NCBI RefSeq assembly: GCF_049943335.1
Contig: NZ_JBNFVY010000012.1
Span: 1 to 64,000, forward strand
Direction: 5' to 3'
From: JBNFVY01 sp049943335
GTDB taxonomy: Bacteria; Pseudomonadota; Alphaproteobacteria; Rhodobacterales; Rhodobacteraceae
DNA length: 64,000 bases
Shown here: positions 35,090-43,889 of the stretch, piece by piece
Position numbering within the stretch: position 1 is the stretch's first letter
Layout: every line of letters starts with the position of its first letter
Program-made: the position numbers and the translations under genes
The notes under the pieces: generated by a model
Told to the model about the DNA's origin: nothing
Databases searched by the model: none
What the model saw: only the letters and a program-made list of their open reading frames with translations

Positions 35090-35554
35090 TCAATCTTGGA
35101 TTTCGCGAAGCAGGCGTTTCAGGCCCGGTTCGCGGACCATGTCCACCGCGCGGTCGATTTCGACCCACTTGCGCTTGCGTTCCTTGGCTTCGGGGAAATC
35201 GTCGGCAACCTTGCGCACTTCCAGAGGGAAAACGTCGGCTTCGACGGGCAGGGGCAGGCCATCGTCCAACACCTTGTGATAGCCAAAACTGCCAAGCGGT
35301 TCCGAGGCGATATGGCCACGTTTGACCCCCGCTTCTTCCCAGGCTTCCAGTTCCGCTGATGCCGCCGCCGAAAGCCCGTCTTCGTGCCAGCCCTTTGGCA
35401 AGATCCAGCGCCCTGTGCCGCGCGATGTGACCAGCAGGACTTCGCGTTTGCCGTTCTTGTCCCGATAACACAACGCCGCCACCTGCCGCGCCGACGGGCG
35501 GCGTACCATGGGCGACAAATAGCTTTCCCAGACCTTTTTCAGTATCTCGTTCAC
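35090..35554 (-). CDS. NUDIX hydrolase
   Basis: 154 residues from a GTG at 35554; an in-frame GTG at 35593 would add 13 residues in an AT-rich leader, and homologues tend to start near the WESYLSP motif. The NUDIX box is LPKGWHEDGLSAAASAELEAWEEAGV; the metal-binding EE core is kept, but the first Glu and the Arg of the consensus GX5EX7REUXEEXGU are both Leu. The LPKGW and EAWEEAGV form is common to a group of small alphaproteobacterial NUDIX proteins. Substrate unknown. Confidence 0.85.
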   Translation of the reverse strand: MNEILKKVWESYLSPMVRRPSARQVAALCYRDKNGKREVLLVTSRGTGRWILPKGWHEDGLSAAASAELEAWEEAGVKRGHIASEPLGSFGYHKVLDDGLPLPVEADVFPLEVRKVADDFPEAKERKRKWVEIDRAVDMVREPGLKRLLREIQD

Positions 35555-35592
35555 GATGAAACCGCCTAGATTATTCTTTTTTTTATTTTGCA

Positions 35593-35632
35593 CAGTTTAG
35601 CTTAACAAGTTGTAAACTGCAACTTATCCACA
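35593..35632. promoter_or_regulatory. Interleaved inverted repeats and a DnaA box in the NUDIX-gnd spacer
   Basis: The divergent spacer is AT-rich. CAGTTTA (35593-35599) pairs with TAAACTG (35613-35619); AAGTTG (35607-35612) pairs with CAACTT (35620-35625). TTATCCACA, a perfect DnaA box, is at 35624-35632. The palindromes are candidate operator sites for gnd or the NUDIX gene. No family of regulator is identified. Confidence 0.45.
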
Positions 35633-35706
35633 GGGCATGGGTTGCGGTGTGTCATCGCTGCGTTAACTTGGCGACAGCACGCAAGGAAAAGCACAATGGC
35701 GCTAAC

Positions 35707-37110
35707 ATGGCACGAATAGGGTTGTACGGGCTGGGGGTGATGGGCGCGAACCTGGCCCTGAACATTGCCGATAGCGGGTTCGATGTGGCGGTGTCGAACC
35801 GCTCGCAGGATGCGATTGACCGGTTCGCCGATATGGCCGCGGCGCAGGGCCTGGCGGGGCGCGTTGTGGCCCAGCCCGATCTGGCCGCCCTGGTGGGCGC
35901 GCTCGATCAGCCGCGCTCGGTCATCGTCATGGTCGCCGCCAGCGCGGTAGACGCGGTGATCGCAGATCTTGCGCCGCTCTTGTCGCAAGGCGATACGATC
36001 ATCGACGCGGGCAATGCCAATTTCCACGACACGCGCCGGCGCGAGGGCGCGATGCGCGAGCGCGGTTTGCACTTTATCGGCATGGGCGTGTCGGGGGGCG
36101 AAGAGGGCGCGCGCCACGGGCCATCCATCATGGTTGGCGGCGCCAAAGCCAGTTATGCCCCGATCCGCGATATCATCGAAGCGATCAGCGCCAAGTACCA
36201 GGGCCAGCCCTGCGCCGCCCATCTGGGCCCCGATGGCGCGGGCCATTTCGTCAAGACCGTGCATAACGGCATCGAATACGCCGATATGCAGATCATTGCG
36301 GAAGTCTACGGCCTTTTGCGCGATGGCGCCGGCTGGCCCCCTGCGCGCATCGGCCAGCTGTTTGAACGGTGGAACAAAGGGCCGCTGCAAAGCTATCTGA
36401 TCGAAATCACCGGCAAGGTGCTGCAGGCCACAGACCCGGCCACCGGCGGGCCGGTCGTGGATGTGATCGTGGATGCGGCGGGCCAGAAAGGCACCGGCCG
36501 CTGGACCGTGATCGAAGCGCTGTCTCTGGGCCAGTCGGCCTCCAGCATCGAAGCGGCCGTGGCCGCGCGCAGCTGGTCGGCCCTGCGCCGCGCGCGCGCC
36601 CATGGGCAAGAGCTGTTTGGCGCGATCGAGCCCGGTGACATTCCCGGCGAAGAGGCGCTTGAGCAAGCCCTGCTGGCCGCCAAGGTCATCGCCTATTCCC
36701 AGGGGTTTTCGCTGCTTCAGGCGGCGTCGGACGAATACGGCTGGTCGCTGGATCTGGCGCGCTGCGCTGAAATATGGCGCGCCGGCTGCATCATCCGATC
36801 GGCGCTGCTGGACGATATGGCCAACGCCGTGCGCGACGGGCTGCCCGAAGGCCAGTTGATCTTTGCCCCGTCCTTTGGCGACGCGATGCAGACCGGGGCG
36901 CGCGCGCTGCGCAGCGTGGTCTCTGGCGCCGCGCTCAAGGGGCTGCCGGTGCCCGCCTTTTCGGGCGCCCTGGCGTTTTTCGACACCATGCGGCAGGCGC
37001 GCGGATCGGCCAACCTGATCCAGGCCCAGCGCGACTTTTTCGGCGCCCACGGCTTTGTGCGGCTGGATGACGCCCGCCGCGATCAGCATGGGCCCTGGGG
37101 TCAGGGCTGA
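35707..37110 (+). CDS. gnd: 6-Phosphogluconate dehydrogenase (decarboxylating) Gnd
   Basis: 467 residues. Oxidises 6-phosphogluconate to ribulose 5-phosphate with NADP+. N-terminal Rossmann motif IGLYGLGVMGANLAL, MGVSGGEEGARHGPSIMVGG near residue 125 and the catalytic lysine in HFVKTVHNGIEYADMQ near 182. The ATG at 35707 directly precedes the Rossmann strand; the earlier ATG at 35647 lies in the regulatory spacer. Monocistronic. Confidence 0.95.
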   Translation: MARIGLYGLGVMGANLALNIADSGFDVAVSNRSQDAIDRFADMAAAQGLAGRVVAQPDLAALVGALDQPRSVIVMVAASAVDAVIADLAPLLSQGDTIIDAGNANFHDTRRREGAMRERGLHFIGMGVSGGEEGARHGPSIMVGGAKASYAPIRDIIEAISAKYQGQPCAAHLGPDGAGHFVKTVHNGIEYADMQIIAEVYGLLRDGAGWPPARIGQLFERWNKGPLQSYLIEITGKVLQATDPATGGPVVDVIVDAAGQKGTGRWTVIEALSLGQSASSIEAAVAARSWSALRRARAHGQELFGAIEPGDIPGEEALEQALLAAKVIAYSQGFSLLQAASDEYGWSLDLARCAEIWRAGCIIRSALLDDMANAVRDGLPEGQLIFAPSFGDAMQTGARALRSVVSGAALKGLPVPAFSGALAFFDTMRQARGSANLIQAQRDFFGAHGFVRLDDARRDQHGPWGQG

Positions 37111-37173
37111 GGGAGAGCAGGGCCTGAGGGAGCGGGGCCGACGATTGCGGGCTTGAGTGTTGCGGGCTGATCG

Positions 37174-39645
37174 CTATTTGCGCGGTTTGGCCCGCAGGGT
37201 CGGATCGGCCTGCGTCGGATCTTCGGGCCAGGGGTGCTTGGGGTAGCGTCCGCGCATATCCTTGCGCACATCCGCATAAGACGTCTTCCAGAACCCCGGC
37301 AGGTCCATGGTGGTCTGCACGGGGCGGTGCGCCGGTGAGGTCAGCGTCACCCGCAGCGGCGTGTGCGCGGGGCCCACGGTGGGGTGGGTGGATGTGCCGA
37401 ACATCTCTTGGATGCGGGCGGTAATCTGCGGGTGCTCGCCTGCGTAGTCGATCGGGATTTCGCGGCCCAGCGGCGTGGTGAACCGGGCCGGGACGGCAGC
37501 GTCCAGCGCCTGCATCTGGGCATAATCCAGCCGTGCGCGCAGGGCCGGTAGCAGATCAAAGACCTTCCACTGGGCCGCGGTCTTGATATTGCCCAGAAAC
37601 GGCAGCAGCCAGTCTTCGGCGCGTTCAAGGAGGGCGGTTTCGGACATGTCCGGGTACCCTTCGCCCATCAGCGCCACGCGCGCGCAAAACCGGCGCGCCG
37701 CGTTCGACATCGGCAGCCCCAGGGCACGCACCCCGTCCAGCATGGCGCGGGCCACCGCGTCATCGGGCGCGTCTTTCCATTGCCGGTCATCCAGAACCAG
37801 CGCGCCAAAGCGTTCCTGGCGGCGGGCCATGACGCGCCCTGCGCGCCCGTCCCATTCGCAGATGTCGTGCCAGCCGATCTGCGCGCCGAAAAGCCCGCGC
37901 AATTCGGCCTCGCTCAGCGCGCTGGCCTGGCGGATGCGCGCCTCGCGCGGGGCGCCGTCGGTATCGGTGACCACGATCAGCCGCTGCCCGGCCAGCGCAT
38001 CGCTTTGGTCCATCACCGCGCCCTTGCCGCCCGATAGCAGGTAGCGCGCCTCGTCGCCCTTGCGGCGCAGGCCGATGCGGTCGGGATAGGCCAGAGCGGC
38101 CATTTCACCGGCGCTCATGGCGGGGGCATCGGGCAGAGTGCGCGCAAGGCGCTTGGCTTCGGCGCGAATGCGGTGCAGCGCGCCCGTGTTCGCGGTGCTG
38201 GCCCCATTTCCGGCCCCGTCGCTGGCCCCGCTTCGTCCCCCCCTGTCTGGGCGGGTGCCGTCACGCAGGGCGCGCAGGCGCAGCGACAGATCCACCCCGG
38301 CGCCGCGCAGCGGGTCGCGGTCGGCCAGCAGCGCGGCAAGCGGCGCCGCCTGGCGCCCGGCCACCGCCAGCATATGCCCCAGACGCGGGTGCAGCGGCAG
38401 GGCGGCCAGCTTGCGCCCGTGCGCGGTGATCGTGTGCCCGTCCAATGCGCCCAGCATGCCCAGCAGGGCGCGGGCTTCGGCAAAGGCGCCCTCGGGGGGT
38501 GGGGTCAGAAAGGGAAGCTGATCGGGGGTCGCGCCCCACAGCGCCAGCTCAAGCGCCAGGCTGGACAGATCGGCGGTTTCGATTTCGGGCGGGGCATAGG
38601 CACGAAGCGCGCCTTCTTCGCCGCGCGTCCACAACCGATAGCACACGCCTTCGGCCACACGTCCCGCGCGCCCGCGCCGCTGCTCGGCCTCGGCCCGGCT
38701 GACCCGTTCAGTCACCAGCCGTGACATGCCGCTGCCCGGATCGAACCGCGCCCGCCGCGCCAGCCCGCCGTCCACGACCACGCGAATATCTTCGATCGTC
38801 AGTGACGTTTCGGCAATCGATGTCGCCAGCACCACCTTGCGCCCGCGCGGCATCGGTGCAATCGCCGCGCGCTGCTTGTCGAACGCCATCGCCCCGAACA
38901 GCGGCCGCACCGCCACGTCATCGGGCAAGCGGCCGGCCAGGCTGGCCTCGACGCGGCGAATTTCGCGCTCGCCGGGCAAGAACACCAGAACGCCGCCGCT
39001 GTGTTCGCCGATGGCGCGCACCACCGCATCTGCTACCAGCCGCTCTTGGCGCGTGTCGCGCGCGGGCCGCGCCAGCCATTCGATCGCGACCGGAAACGCC
39101 CGCCCTTGCGAGGTGATCACCGGCGCATCGTCCAACATCGCGGCCACCGGTTCGGCGTCCAGCGTGGCCGACATCACCACGATGGCCAGATCTTCGCGCA
39201 GCGCGCCGCGCACCTCCCAGGCCAGCGCCAGACCCAGATCGCCGTTCAGCGAGCGTTCGTGGAATTCATCGAAGATCAGCACGCCGATCCCTTCAAGCCC
39301 CGGATCGCTCTGGATCATGCGGGTCAGGATACCTTCGGTCACCACTTCGATCCGTGTCGCTTTTGACACGCGCGCCTCGCCGCGCACCCGGTAGCCCACC
39401 GTTTTGCCCACCGGTTCGCCCAGCGTCTGGGCCATGCGCTCGGCGGCGGCGCGCGCCGCCAAACGGCGCGGCTCAAGCATCACGATCCGGCCCGCCGCGC
39501 CCGCGCGCAGCAACGCCAGAGGCACCCGCGTGGTCTTGCCCGCGCCGGGCGGCGCCTGCAAAACCGCGCGCCCATGCGTCTTGACCGCCGCGCAAAGGGC
39601 GCCAAGCACATCATCCACCGGCAGGATATCGGAAAACCCATCCAT
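37174..39645 (-). CDS. hrpB: ATP-dependent helicase HrpB
   Basis: 823 residues, DExH-box helicase. Motifs in order: Walker A QAPPGAGKTTRVPLAL (residues 30-45), EPRRLAARAAAERMA, IFDEFHERSL (motif II near 127), MSATLDAE, motif V ATSIAETSLTIEDI and motif VI EQRRGRAGRVAEG near 320. The HA2 and C-terminal HrpB-specific domains follow. Cellular role is poorly defined in bacteria. The segment near residue 470-485 is Gly/Ser/Asp-rich and looks like a variable linker. Confidence 0.93.
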   Translation of the reverse strand: MDGFSDILPVDDVLGALCAAVKTHGRAVLQAPPGAGKTTRVPLALLRAGAAGRIVMLEPRRLAARAAAERMAQTLGEPVGKTVGYRVRGEARVSKATRIEVVTEGILTRMIQSDPGLEGIGVLIFDEFHERSLNGDLGLALAWEVRGALREDLAIVVMSATLDAEPVAAMLDDAPVITSQGRAFPVAIEWLARPARDTRQERLVADAVVRAIGEHSGGVLVFLPGEREIRRVEASLAGRLPDDVAVRPLFGAMAFDKQRAAIAPMPRGRKVVLATSIAETSLTIEDIRVVVDGGLARRARFDPGSGMSRLVTERVSRAEAEQRRGRAGRVAEGVCYRLWTRGEEGALRAYAPPEIETADLSSLALELALWGATPDQLPFLTPPPEGAFAEARALLGMLGALDGHTITAHGRKLAALPLHPRLGHMLAVAGRQAAPLAALLADRDPLRGAGVDLSLRLRALRDGTRPDRGGRSGASDGAGNGASTANTGALHRIRAEAKRLARTLPDAPAMSAGEMAALAYPDRIGLRRKGDEARYLLSGGKGAVMDQSDALAGQRLIVVTDTDGAPREARIRQASALSEAELRGLFGAQIGWHDICEWDGRAGRVMARRQERFGALVLDDRQWKDAPDDAVARAMLDGVRALGLPMSNAARRFCARVALMGEGYPDMSETALLERAEDWLLPFLGNIKTAAQWKVFDLLPALRARLDYAQMQALDAAVPARFTTPLGREIPIDYAGEHPQITARIQEMFGTSTHPTVGPAHTPLRVTLTSPAHRPVQTTMDLPGFWKTSYADVRKDMRGRYPKHPWPEDPTQADPTLRAKPRK

Positions 39646-39826
39646 CCGCCGCGCATACCACGCCTTCTACGTCTGTGAAATATCCCCGCGCCAGGCCCGC
39701 CGCGCCAGCTTGGGTGCGCCCGGCCCAAGGCTGCGCGCCGCCGGTGTTCACAGAGATCCACAGGCAAAATGGCGCGCGGGCACGCGGTGTCTGGACACCC
39801 ACTGCGCCATCGGCCAAAAAGCCCCC

Positions 39827-40858
39827 ATGACCGATCTGGCCCAACGCATCCTCAATGGGGAACGGCGCGCCCTTGCGCGCGCAATCACCCTGGTTGAATC
39901 CGCCCGCGACGATCACCGCGCGCAGGCTGGCGCGCTTTTGGCGCAGCTGGCGAAATCGAACCGGCAGGCCCTGCGTATCGGGCTGTCGGGCACGCCGGGC
40001 GTGGGCAAATCCACCTTTATCGAAGCCTTTGGCATGATGCTGACCGGGCAGGGGCTGCGCGTTGCCGTGTTGGCGGTCGATCCGTCGTCGGCGCGCACCG
40101 GCGGGTCAATCCTGGGCGACAAGACCCGGATGGAGCGCCTTTCGCGCGATCCCAATGCCTTTATCCGCCCCTCGCCCAGCCGGTCCGAACTGGGCGGCGT
40201 GGCCCGGCGCACGCGCGAAGCTGTTGCGCTGTGCGAAGCGGCCGGCTTTGACGTGGTGCTGATCGAAACCGTTGGCGTAGGGCAGTCCGAAACGGTGGTG
40301 GCCGACATGTCCGATCTGTTCTTGCTGCTGCTCGCCCCGGCGGGCGGCGACGAATTGCAGGGCGTCAAGCGCGGCATCATGGAAATCGCCGACATCATCC
40401 TTGTGAACAAGGCCGATGGCGATCTGAAAGCCACCGCCACGCGCACCTGCGCCGATTACGCCGGGGCGCTGCGCCTGTTGCGCAAACGCCCCTATGATCC
40501 CGACGGGTTTCCCAAGGCCCAGACGGTTTCGGCGGTTGAAGGGGCCGGGCTGGCGAAGGCGTGGGAAGAAATCCAGACCCTGATCAACTGGCGCAAGGCC
40601 CACGGCCATTGGGAAGCGCGCCGCGCGGCCCAGGCGCGCCACTGGTTCGAAGAAGAACTGCGCCAGGCCCTGCTGGCCGAACTTTCCCGCCCCGGCCCGG
40701 TGCGCGACACGGTTCGTCGCCTCGGGGCGCAGGTCGAAGCGGGCGAACTGGCCCCCTCGGCCGCCGTCGATCAGGCGCTGGCGGCGATGGGGCGCGAAAG
40801 CCCAGGGCAGGGCGCGAAAGCGCAGGGCGAGGCGCGAAAAACCCGCCATCGCGCTTGA
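39827..40858 (+). CDS. meaB: MeaB-type GTPase, methylmalonyl-CoA mutase chaperone
   Basis: 343 residues, G3E/ArgK family. Walker A SGTPGVGKSTFIEAFG near residue 52, AVDPSSARTGGSILGDKTRM, ETVGVGQSETVVADM (switch region, near 150) and VNKADGD (near 190, base recognition). It protects and reloads B12-dependent methylmalonyl-CoA mutase, which ties to the cob genes at the other end of the window. The ATG at 39827 is chosen; the frame is open further upstream over hrpB but is not homologous there. Confidence 0.93.
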   Translation: MTDLAQRILNGERRALARAITLVESARDDHRAQAGALLAQLAKSNRQALRIGLSGTPGVGKSTFIEAFGMMLTGQGLRVAVLAVDPSSARTGGSILGDKTRMERLSRDPNAFIRPSPSRSELGGVARRTREAVALCEAAGFDVVLIETVGVGQSETVVADMSDLFLLLLAPAGGDELQGVKRGIMEIADIILVNKADGDLKATATRTCADYAGALRLLRKRPYDPDGFPKAQTVSAVEGAGLAKAWEEIQTLINWRKAHGHWEARRAAQARHWFEEELRQALLAELSRPGPVRDTVRRLGAQVEAGELAPSAAVDQALAAMGRESPGQGAKAQGEARKTRHRA

Positions 40859-40900
40859 CGCACCCGCGATTCCCCCGTAAAGGACCCGGACGGAATTCAG

Positions 40901-40925
40901 GGCACGGCCTTTGGCGGTGCCTTTT
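40901..40925 (+). terminator. Hairpin terminator after meaB
   Basis: GGCAC (40901-40905) pairs with GTGCC (40917-40921), with an inner GCC/GGC stem across one mismatch, followed by TTTT. It separates meaB from rpmB. A second perfect inverted repeat, GCCGCG / CGCGGC at 40936-40952, lies in the rpmB leader. Confidence 0.7.
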
Positions 40926-40996
40926 CACATTCGAGGCCGCGTCATCCGCGGCACCCATGTCTGAAAAGACGTAAGCTGAGACGAAGGAGCGAAGGC

Positions 40997-41284
40997 ATGT
41001 CGCGCCGTTGCGAACTGACCGGAAAAGGGCCGATGACTGGCAACAATGTCAGCCACGCCAACAACAAGACCAAGCGCCGGTTCCTGCCGAACCTGAACGA
41101 TGTGACCTTGATGTCGGAAGCCCTGGGCCGCCCCGTCAAGCTGCGCATCTCGGCAGCTGCGCTGCGCACCGTGGACCATCGCGGTGGCATCGACGCCTTC
41201 CTGGCGAAAGCCAAGGACGTCGAACTGTCGGCCAATGCGCTGAAAATCAAGAAAGAGATCGCCAAGCTTCAGGCCACTGCCTGA
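40997..41284 (+). CDS. rpmB: 50S ribosomal protein L28
   Basis: 95 residues, the longer alphaproteobacterial form. The N-terminus SRRCELTGKGPMTGNNVSHA and NNKTKRRFLPNL are diagnostic. AAGGAG lies nine bases before the ATG. It stands alone, with the meaB terminator upstream and a terminator at 41458-41487 downstream. Confidence 0.97.
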   Translation: MSRRCELTGKGPMTGNNVSHANNKTKRRFLPNLNDVTLMSEALGRPVKLRISAAALRTVDHRGGIDAFLAKAKDVELSANALKIKKEIAKLQATA

Positions 41285-41334
41285 TCGCTTTGCGGCGTCG
41301 CACCGGGGGATTATCCAGGTGATGACCCGGGTGA

Positions 41335-41410
41335 TGGCATGGTTTGACCGCGTTGGTTGATCGGCCTGCTTGATTGGTTCGTTTGACTGGGCTGATTAAC
41401 TGGGTTGCGT
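41335..41410. repeat. Degenerate TTGA-rich repeats after rpmB
   Basis: The spacer contains loosely repeated TTGAYYGG-type words (GGTTTGACCG, GGTTGATCGG, CTTGATTGG, GTTTGACTGG, GCTGATTAACTGG). There is no gene on either strand here. Probably a decayed short tandem repeat. Confidence 0.45.
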
Positions 41411-41457
41411 CCCCGCCCTGCGGGATCACGCAGCCGGATCGCTGCGCCACATGATCG

Positions 41458-41487
41458 AAAAAGGCTCCGCTCTGGCGGGGCTTTTTG
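41458..41487 (+). terminator. Rho-independent terminator after rpmB
   Basis: AAAAAG then CTCCG (one bulged G) pairs with CGGGG and CTTTTT, ending in five T. It lies 174 bases beyond rpmB and just before the DUF2946-like gene, which argues that the longer in-frame start of that gene at 41451 is not used. Confidence 0.7.
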
Positions 41488-41543
41488 CGTTGGGGCACCA
41501 TGTCGCAATGGCATTCCCGCACTGGAATGTTTATCTGGGCCTC

Positions 41544-41894
41544 ATGATGCTTTTGCGCCCCATATGCGCGCTGTTTCTGGCGCTGACGATCACGCTCACC
41601 TCGGGTGCGTTGGCGCTGGCGCGCGGGAACACGCAGGTCGGGGTGGGGCAAATGGCGCTCTGCACCGGTAGCGGGACCACGATCGTCACCGTCGATGCCG
41701 ATGGTCAGCCCGTCGGCCCCAGTCACTATTGCCCCGATTGCGCGCTTGGCGCGTTCTTTATGCCGCAGGCCACGGCAGGCGCGCTGGCGGTGACACCTGT
41801 GGCCAGTCGCTTGGCTGTGGTTGCGCTGACGCCGTCGTTCTTGTCTGTTGAAACCGCCGATCCGTCGGCGCGGGGGCCGCCCGGCGCGCTCTGA
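41544..41894 (+). CDS. DUF2946-like exported protein
   Basis: 116 residues with a strongly hydrophobic N-terminus (LLRPICALFLALTITLTS) that acts as signal peptide or anchor. A short motif YCPDCALG near residue 70, with two cysteines, matches the DUF2946-type proteins commonly found next to copper-handling genes. Start chosen among ATGs at 41544/41547 because the terminator covers the earlier one at 41451. It is followed 40 bases later by the PCu(A)C gene, suggesting a role in periplasmic copper handling; function is unproven. Confidence 0.65.
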   Translation: MMLLRPICALFLALTITLTSGALALARGNTQVGVGQMALCTGSGTTIVTVDADGQPVGPSHYCPDCALGAFFMPQATAGALAVTPVASRLAVVALTPSFLSVETADPSARGPPGAL

Positions 41895-41934
41895 TTTCCC
41901 AACGTTTTCAATGTTTTGCAAAAGGAGTGACATC

Positions 41935-42441
41935 ATGTCTCTCAAATATACGCTTGTCGCCGCGCTGCTGGCCGCCACCCCCGCTCTCGCCGATATCGAA
42001 ATCGTCGATCCCTATGCCCGCGCTTCGGGCATGTCTGCCAAGGCCGGGGCCGCCTTCTTTGAAATCCGCAACACCGGCGATACCGACGACCGGCTGGTCG
42101 ACGCGGCCGCGAACATCTCGCAACGGGTCGAATTGCATACCCACAAGGACATGGGCGATGGCGTCATGAAGATGATGCATGTGCCCGAAGGGTTTGCCGT
42201 GCCCGCCGGGGGCAGTCACACGCTGCAGCGCGGCGGCGATCATGTCATGTTCATGGGCCTGAAAGAGCCGATGGAACAGGGCGATGTGATCAACGTTACG
42301 CTGACCTTTGAACAGGCCGGTGACGTGGTGGTTGAAATCCCCGTCGATCTTGAACGCAAGCCGATGCACGGTGCCATGAATCACGGCGACATGAAGCATG
42401 GCGACATGAAAAAGAACGGCATGACCGAGATGTCGAGCTGA
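41935..42441 (+). CDS. PCu(A)C-type periplasmic copper chaperone
   Basis: 168 residues with a signal peptide ending at about residue 19 (ATPALA). The PCu(A)C Cu(I) site is present as HTHKDMGDGVMKMMHV and, 20 residues on, GDHVMFMGL (His/Met ligands). A Met/His-rich C-terminal tail of about 20 residues (MHGAMNHGDMKHGDMK) probably adds copper ligands. Such proteins deliver copper to cytochrome c oxidase. AAAGGAG precedes the ATG. Confidence 0.9.
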   Translation: MSLKYTLVAALLAATPALADIEIVDPYARASGMSAKAGAAFFEIRNTGDTDDRLVDAAANISQRVELHTHKDMGDGVMKMMHVPEGFAVPAGGSHTLQRGGDHVMFMGLKEPMEQGDVINVTLTFEQAGDVVVEIPVDLERKPMHGAMNHGDMKHGDMKKNGMTEMSS

Positions 42442-42446
42442 CCGGC

Positions 42447-42466
42447 GCGGGGCGGCAACGCCCCGC
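42447..42466 (+). terminator. Hairpin after the copper chaperone gene
   Basis: Perfect 8-bp stem GCGGGGCG / CGCCCCGC with a GCAA tetraloop, six bases after the stop. It has no T-run, so it is probably a transcript-end stabiliser rather than a strong terminator. Confidence 0.6.
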
Positions 42467-42643
42467 TGCCCATATCGCGGCGCGGGGCACCTGCCGGGCG
42501 CCGTTTTTCGTGTCGCCCCCAGCTTTGATGCCCAGTCTTGATGCGCCCAGCCTTGTTGCCCCCGGATTTCAGTGTGTCTGGGGCCTTGGCCCGCCCGGAC
42601 ACAGCCCCTGGATCTGCGGCCCGTCTGGCGTCAGGATTTCTGG

Positions 42644-42703
42644 CCCCAGCAACCTTCGCCCCAGCAACCTTCGCCCCGGCACCTCTGGCCCCGGCAGCTC
42701 TGG
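42644..42703. repeat. Four 15-bp tandem repeats beside the sirtuin gene
   Basis: Two identical units CCCCAGCAACCTTCG are followed by CCCCGGCACCTCTGG and CCCCGGCAGCTCTGG. The array abuts the stop codon of the sirtuin gene (42706). The preceding 100 bases are loosely similar. On both strands the frame stays open with repeating peptides, but without gene-like features. Confidence 0.8.
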
Positions 42704-42705
42704 AT

Positions 42706-43419
42706 TCAGCGCGCCAGAACCTCGGCGACCCAGGCCGGGACGATCTCGCTCGCCGGGCCATAGCGCGAGGCGACGAAATCAGTCGCCACGTCCGACGGTT
42801 CCAGGTTTAACTCTAGCGTGACAGCCCCGATGTCGCGGGCCATGGCGGCAAATCCGGCCGCCGGATAGACATTGCCCGACGTGCCGATCGCCACGAACAG
42901 ATCGCAGCCTGTAATCGCGTCGGTGATCTGGTCCATGTGATAGGGAATTTCGCCGAACCACACCACGTCCGGGCGCCCGGCGGGGGCGGCGCAAGACGGG
43001 CAGGGGTGGTGCGGCTGCATGTCTTCGGGGGCGTCCCAGCGGTGCCCGCACCCACCACACAGCGCGCGCATCAGCTGGCCGTGCATATGGATCACGTCGC
43101 GGCTGCCCGCCTGTTCGTGCAGATCGTCCACGTTTTGCGTCACCAGCGTCAGCCGGTCGCCCATGGCGCCCTGCAATTCAGCCAGCGCCGCATGGGCCGC
43201 GTTATGCGCCGCATCCCGCAGGTTCGCCCGGCGCGCGTTGTAAAACCCCTGAACAAAGGCCGGGTTGCGCGCATATCCTTCGGGCGTTGCCACCTCGTTC
43301 AGGTCGTATTTGGTCCACAAGCCGTCCTTGTCGCGGAACGTGCCCAGCCCGCTTTCGGCCGACACGCCCGCGCCGGTCAGAACGACGATCCGGTCTCTGG
43401 TGCTTATCATGGCGGGCAT
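42706..43419 (-). CDS. NAD-dependent protein deacylase, class III sirtuin (CobB type)
   Basis: 237 residues. NAD site LTGAGVSAESGLGTFRD at residues 13-29, TQNVDDLHEQAG with the catalytic His in VIHMHGQL, and a Zn ribbon CGGCGHRW ... CPSC. The Tyr and Arg of FYNARR (YxxR) are the pair that in class III sirtuins binds succinyl- or malonyl-lysine, so desuccinylation is the likely activity. Two starts are possible, 43419 and 43410; 43419 has GGAGCAGG upstream. Divergent from the phosphatase gene 37 bases away. Not related to the cobyrinate synthase also called CobB. Confidence 0.92.
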   Translation of the reverse strand: MPAMISTRDRIVVLTGAGVSAESGLGTFRDKDGLWTKYDLNEVATPEGYARNPAFVQGFYNARRANLRDAAHNAAHAALAELQGAMGDRLTLVTQNVDDLHEQAGSRDVIHMHGQLMRALCGGCGHRWDAPEDMQPHHPCPSCAAPAGRPDVVWFGEIPYHMDQITDAITGCDLFVAIGTSGNVYPAAGFAAMARDIGAVTLELNLEPSDVATDFVASRYGPASEIVPAWVAEVLAR

Positions 43420-43456
43420 GTTAACCTGCTCCAACCACGATGAAAAGGAGCGCGCC

Positions 43457-43885
43457 GTGATCCTGTTTCTTTGCCTGGGCAACATCTGCCGCTCGCCCAC
43501 CGCCGAGGCAATCGCCCGGTTTCTGCGCCCCGACCTGGCCTTTGACAGCGCGGGCACCGGCGGCTGGCACGCGGGCGAGCCGCCCTATGCCCCGATGCGC
43601 GCCACGGCTGCGGCGCGCGGGCTGGACATGTCGGCGTTGCGCGCGCGCCAGATCACCGCGCAAGACTTTCAGCAATGCGATTGGATCGTGGCGATGGATG
43701 AACAGAACCTGGCCGATGCGCGCGCGGCGCAACCCGCCGGCAGCCGCGCCCGGCTGACCTTGCTGCTGGATCATGCGCCCGCACTTGGCCTGCGCGATGT
43801 GCCCGACCCCTATTACACGCGCGACTTCGACGCCGCTTACGACATCATCGAAGCCGGGGTGACGGGATTTCTGAAGCCGCTCTGA
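43457..43885 (+). CDS. Low-molecular-weight protein tyrosine phosphatase
   Basis: 142 residues. The P-loop CLGNICRSPT (CX5R) begins at residue 6 and the general-acid motif DPYY is at about residue 116. A GTG at 43457 with AAGGAG six bases upstream is chosen since LMW-PTPs begin just before the P-loop. Divergent from the sirtuin gene, convergent with the next gene. Confidence 0.92.
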   Translation: MILFLCLGNICRSPTAEAIARFLRPDLAFDSAGTGGWHAGEPPYAPMRATAAARGLDMSALRARQITAQDFQQCDWIVAMDEQNLADARAAQPAGSRARLTLLLDHAPALGLRDVPDPYYTRDFDAAYDIIEAGVTGFLKPL

Positions 43886-43889
43886 GCGG

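Noticed and set aside
35593..35632. Replication origin
   Set aside because: Only one DnaA box was seen, with no box cluster and no neighbouring genes typical of alphaproteobacterial origins.
42538..42810. 90-codon plus-strand ORF with APATF repeats
   Set aside because: It is produced by the 15-bp repeat and runs into the antisense of the sirtuin gene; no ribosome binding site.
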